A DNA stretch of 51,586 nucleotides from Hyphomicrobiales bacterium (lineage in GTDB: Bacteria; Pseudomonadota; Alphaproteobacteria; Rhizobiales; Beijerinckiaceae), in NCBI GenBank assembly GCA_947455725.1, contig CANGPL010000017.1, forward strand, positions 1 to 51,586, given 5' to 3'. The notes beneath the pieces were generated by a model. The model searched no databases and was not told where the DNA came from. It was given only the letters and a program-made list of their open reading frames with translations. A program made the position numbers and the translations under genes. Below, piece after piece: positions 51,491 through 51,586 of this stretch. Positions within the stretch are counted from its first letter, which is position 1, and each line of letters opens with the position of its first letter.

Positions 51491-51586
51491 TCATATGGAT
51501 TGATTATAGGCGCCGACCTCTGGGCTCTTCCGAATAAGGTCGTCGACGGCCTTAAACATCTCCCGCATCCGCGCTTCCGAGACGGG
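51491..51586 (-). CDS. C-terminal end of an unidentified protein (partial)
   Basis: An open frame enters from the right edge and stops at 51491. Its 31 visible residues include MREMFKAVDDLIRKSPEVGAY, an amphipathic, plausible protein end with normal codon use. Too little is present to identify a family, and a chance frame of this length cannot be excluded. Confidence 0.4.
   Translation of the reverse strand, partial: PVSEARMREMFKAVDDLIRKSPEVGAYNQSI

Noticed and set aside
1..51586. CRISPR arrays, insertion sequences and rRNA
   Set aside because: Reading both strands gave no regularly spaced repeats, transposase-like frames or rRNA segments.

Overview
The window reads as chromosomal DNA from an alphaproteobacterium of the order Hyphomicrobiales (Rhizobiales). 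The evidence is the chvI-chvG two-component pair joined to a short HPr kinase and PTS phosphocarriers, the chain sppA-ihfB-lapA-trpF-trpB-trpA-accD, an accD that has lost its zinc ribbon, an alphaproteobacterial AddAB, and a DivL-type kinase next to ahcY. I see no insertion sequence, prophage, CRISPR array or rRNA. Composition is uneven: much of the window is clearly above 50% GC, but the divL-to-addA block falls to about 27-35% in sampled lines. I cannot name a genus.

Bases 1-16,050 form a phosphorus-acquisition region. It starts with the end of ugpC (glycerol-3-phosphate import) and a CorA/ZntB-type metal transporter. A secreted metallophosphoesterase follows, preceded by a Pho-box-like sequence, then an FMN-binding PPOX protein. 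Next comes a complete C-P lyase locus: phnC-phnD-phnE1-phnE2 behind a near-consensus Pho box, phnF on the opposite strand, then phnG-H-I-J-K-L-M, a DUF1045 2H-phosphoesterase gene, phnN on the opposite strand, and a hexapeptide acyltransferase. Two HutC-class operators lie between phnF and phnG. Together these genes import phosphonates, couple them to ribose triphosphate, cleave the C-P bond and recycle the sugar to PRPP. The usual cyclic phosphodiesterase PhnP is absent, and the DUF1045 protein is the best candidate to replace it.

Bases 16,100-19,600 hold a GFA-family protein, tRNA-Arg(CCG), a RegA/ActR-type response regulator without a partner kinase, an intracellular PHA depolymerase and a YgjP-type metalloprotease. 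Bases 19,600-28,800, read on the minus strand, carry sppA, ihfB, lapA, an ornithine-cyclodeaminase-family gene, a mazE/mazF toxin-antitoxin pair behind a perfect palindrome, trpFBA, accD and a class A PBP. Bases 28,970-33,580 carry ridA, folC, a small secreted protein, a trans-3-hydroxy-L-proline dehydratase and an NhaD/CitM-type ion transporter.

Bases 33,580-50,800 (minus strand) are core functions. From upstream to downstream: chvI-chvG-hprK-EIIA-HPr-ahcY, then divL-tsaE/amgK-murU-addB-addA with 2-4 base junctions, then trxA. This links envelope and acid sensing, PTS regulation, methyl-cycle recycling, cell-cycle control, peptidoglycan recycling and double-strand break repair. At the right edge are a HugZ-like PPOX protein and the last 31 codons of an unidentified minus-strand gene. 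The window has no gene-free stretch longer than about 280 bases.
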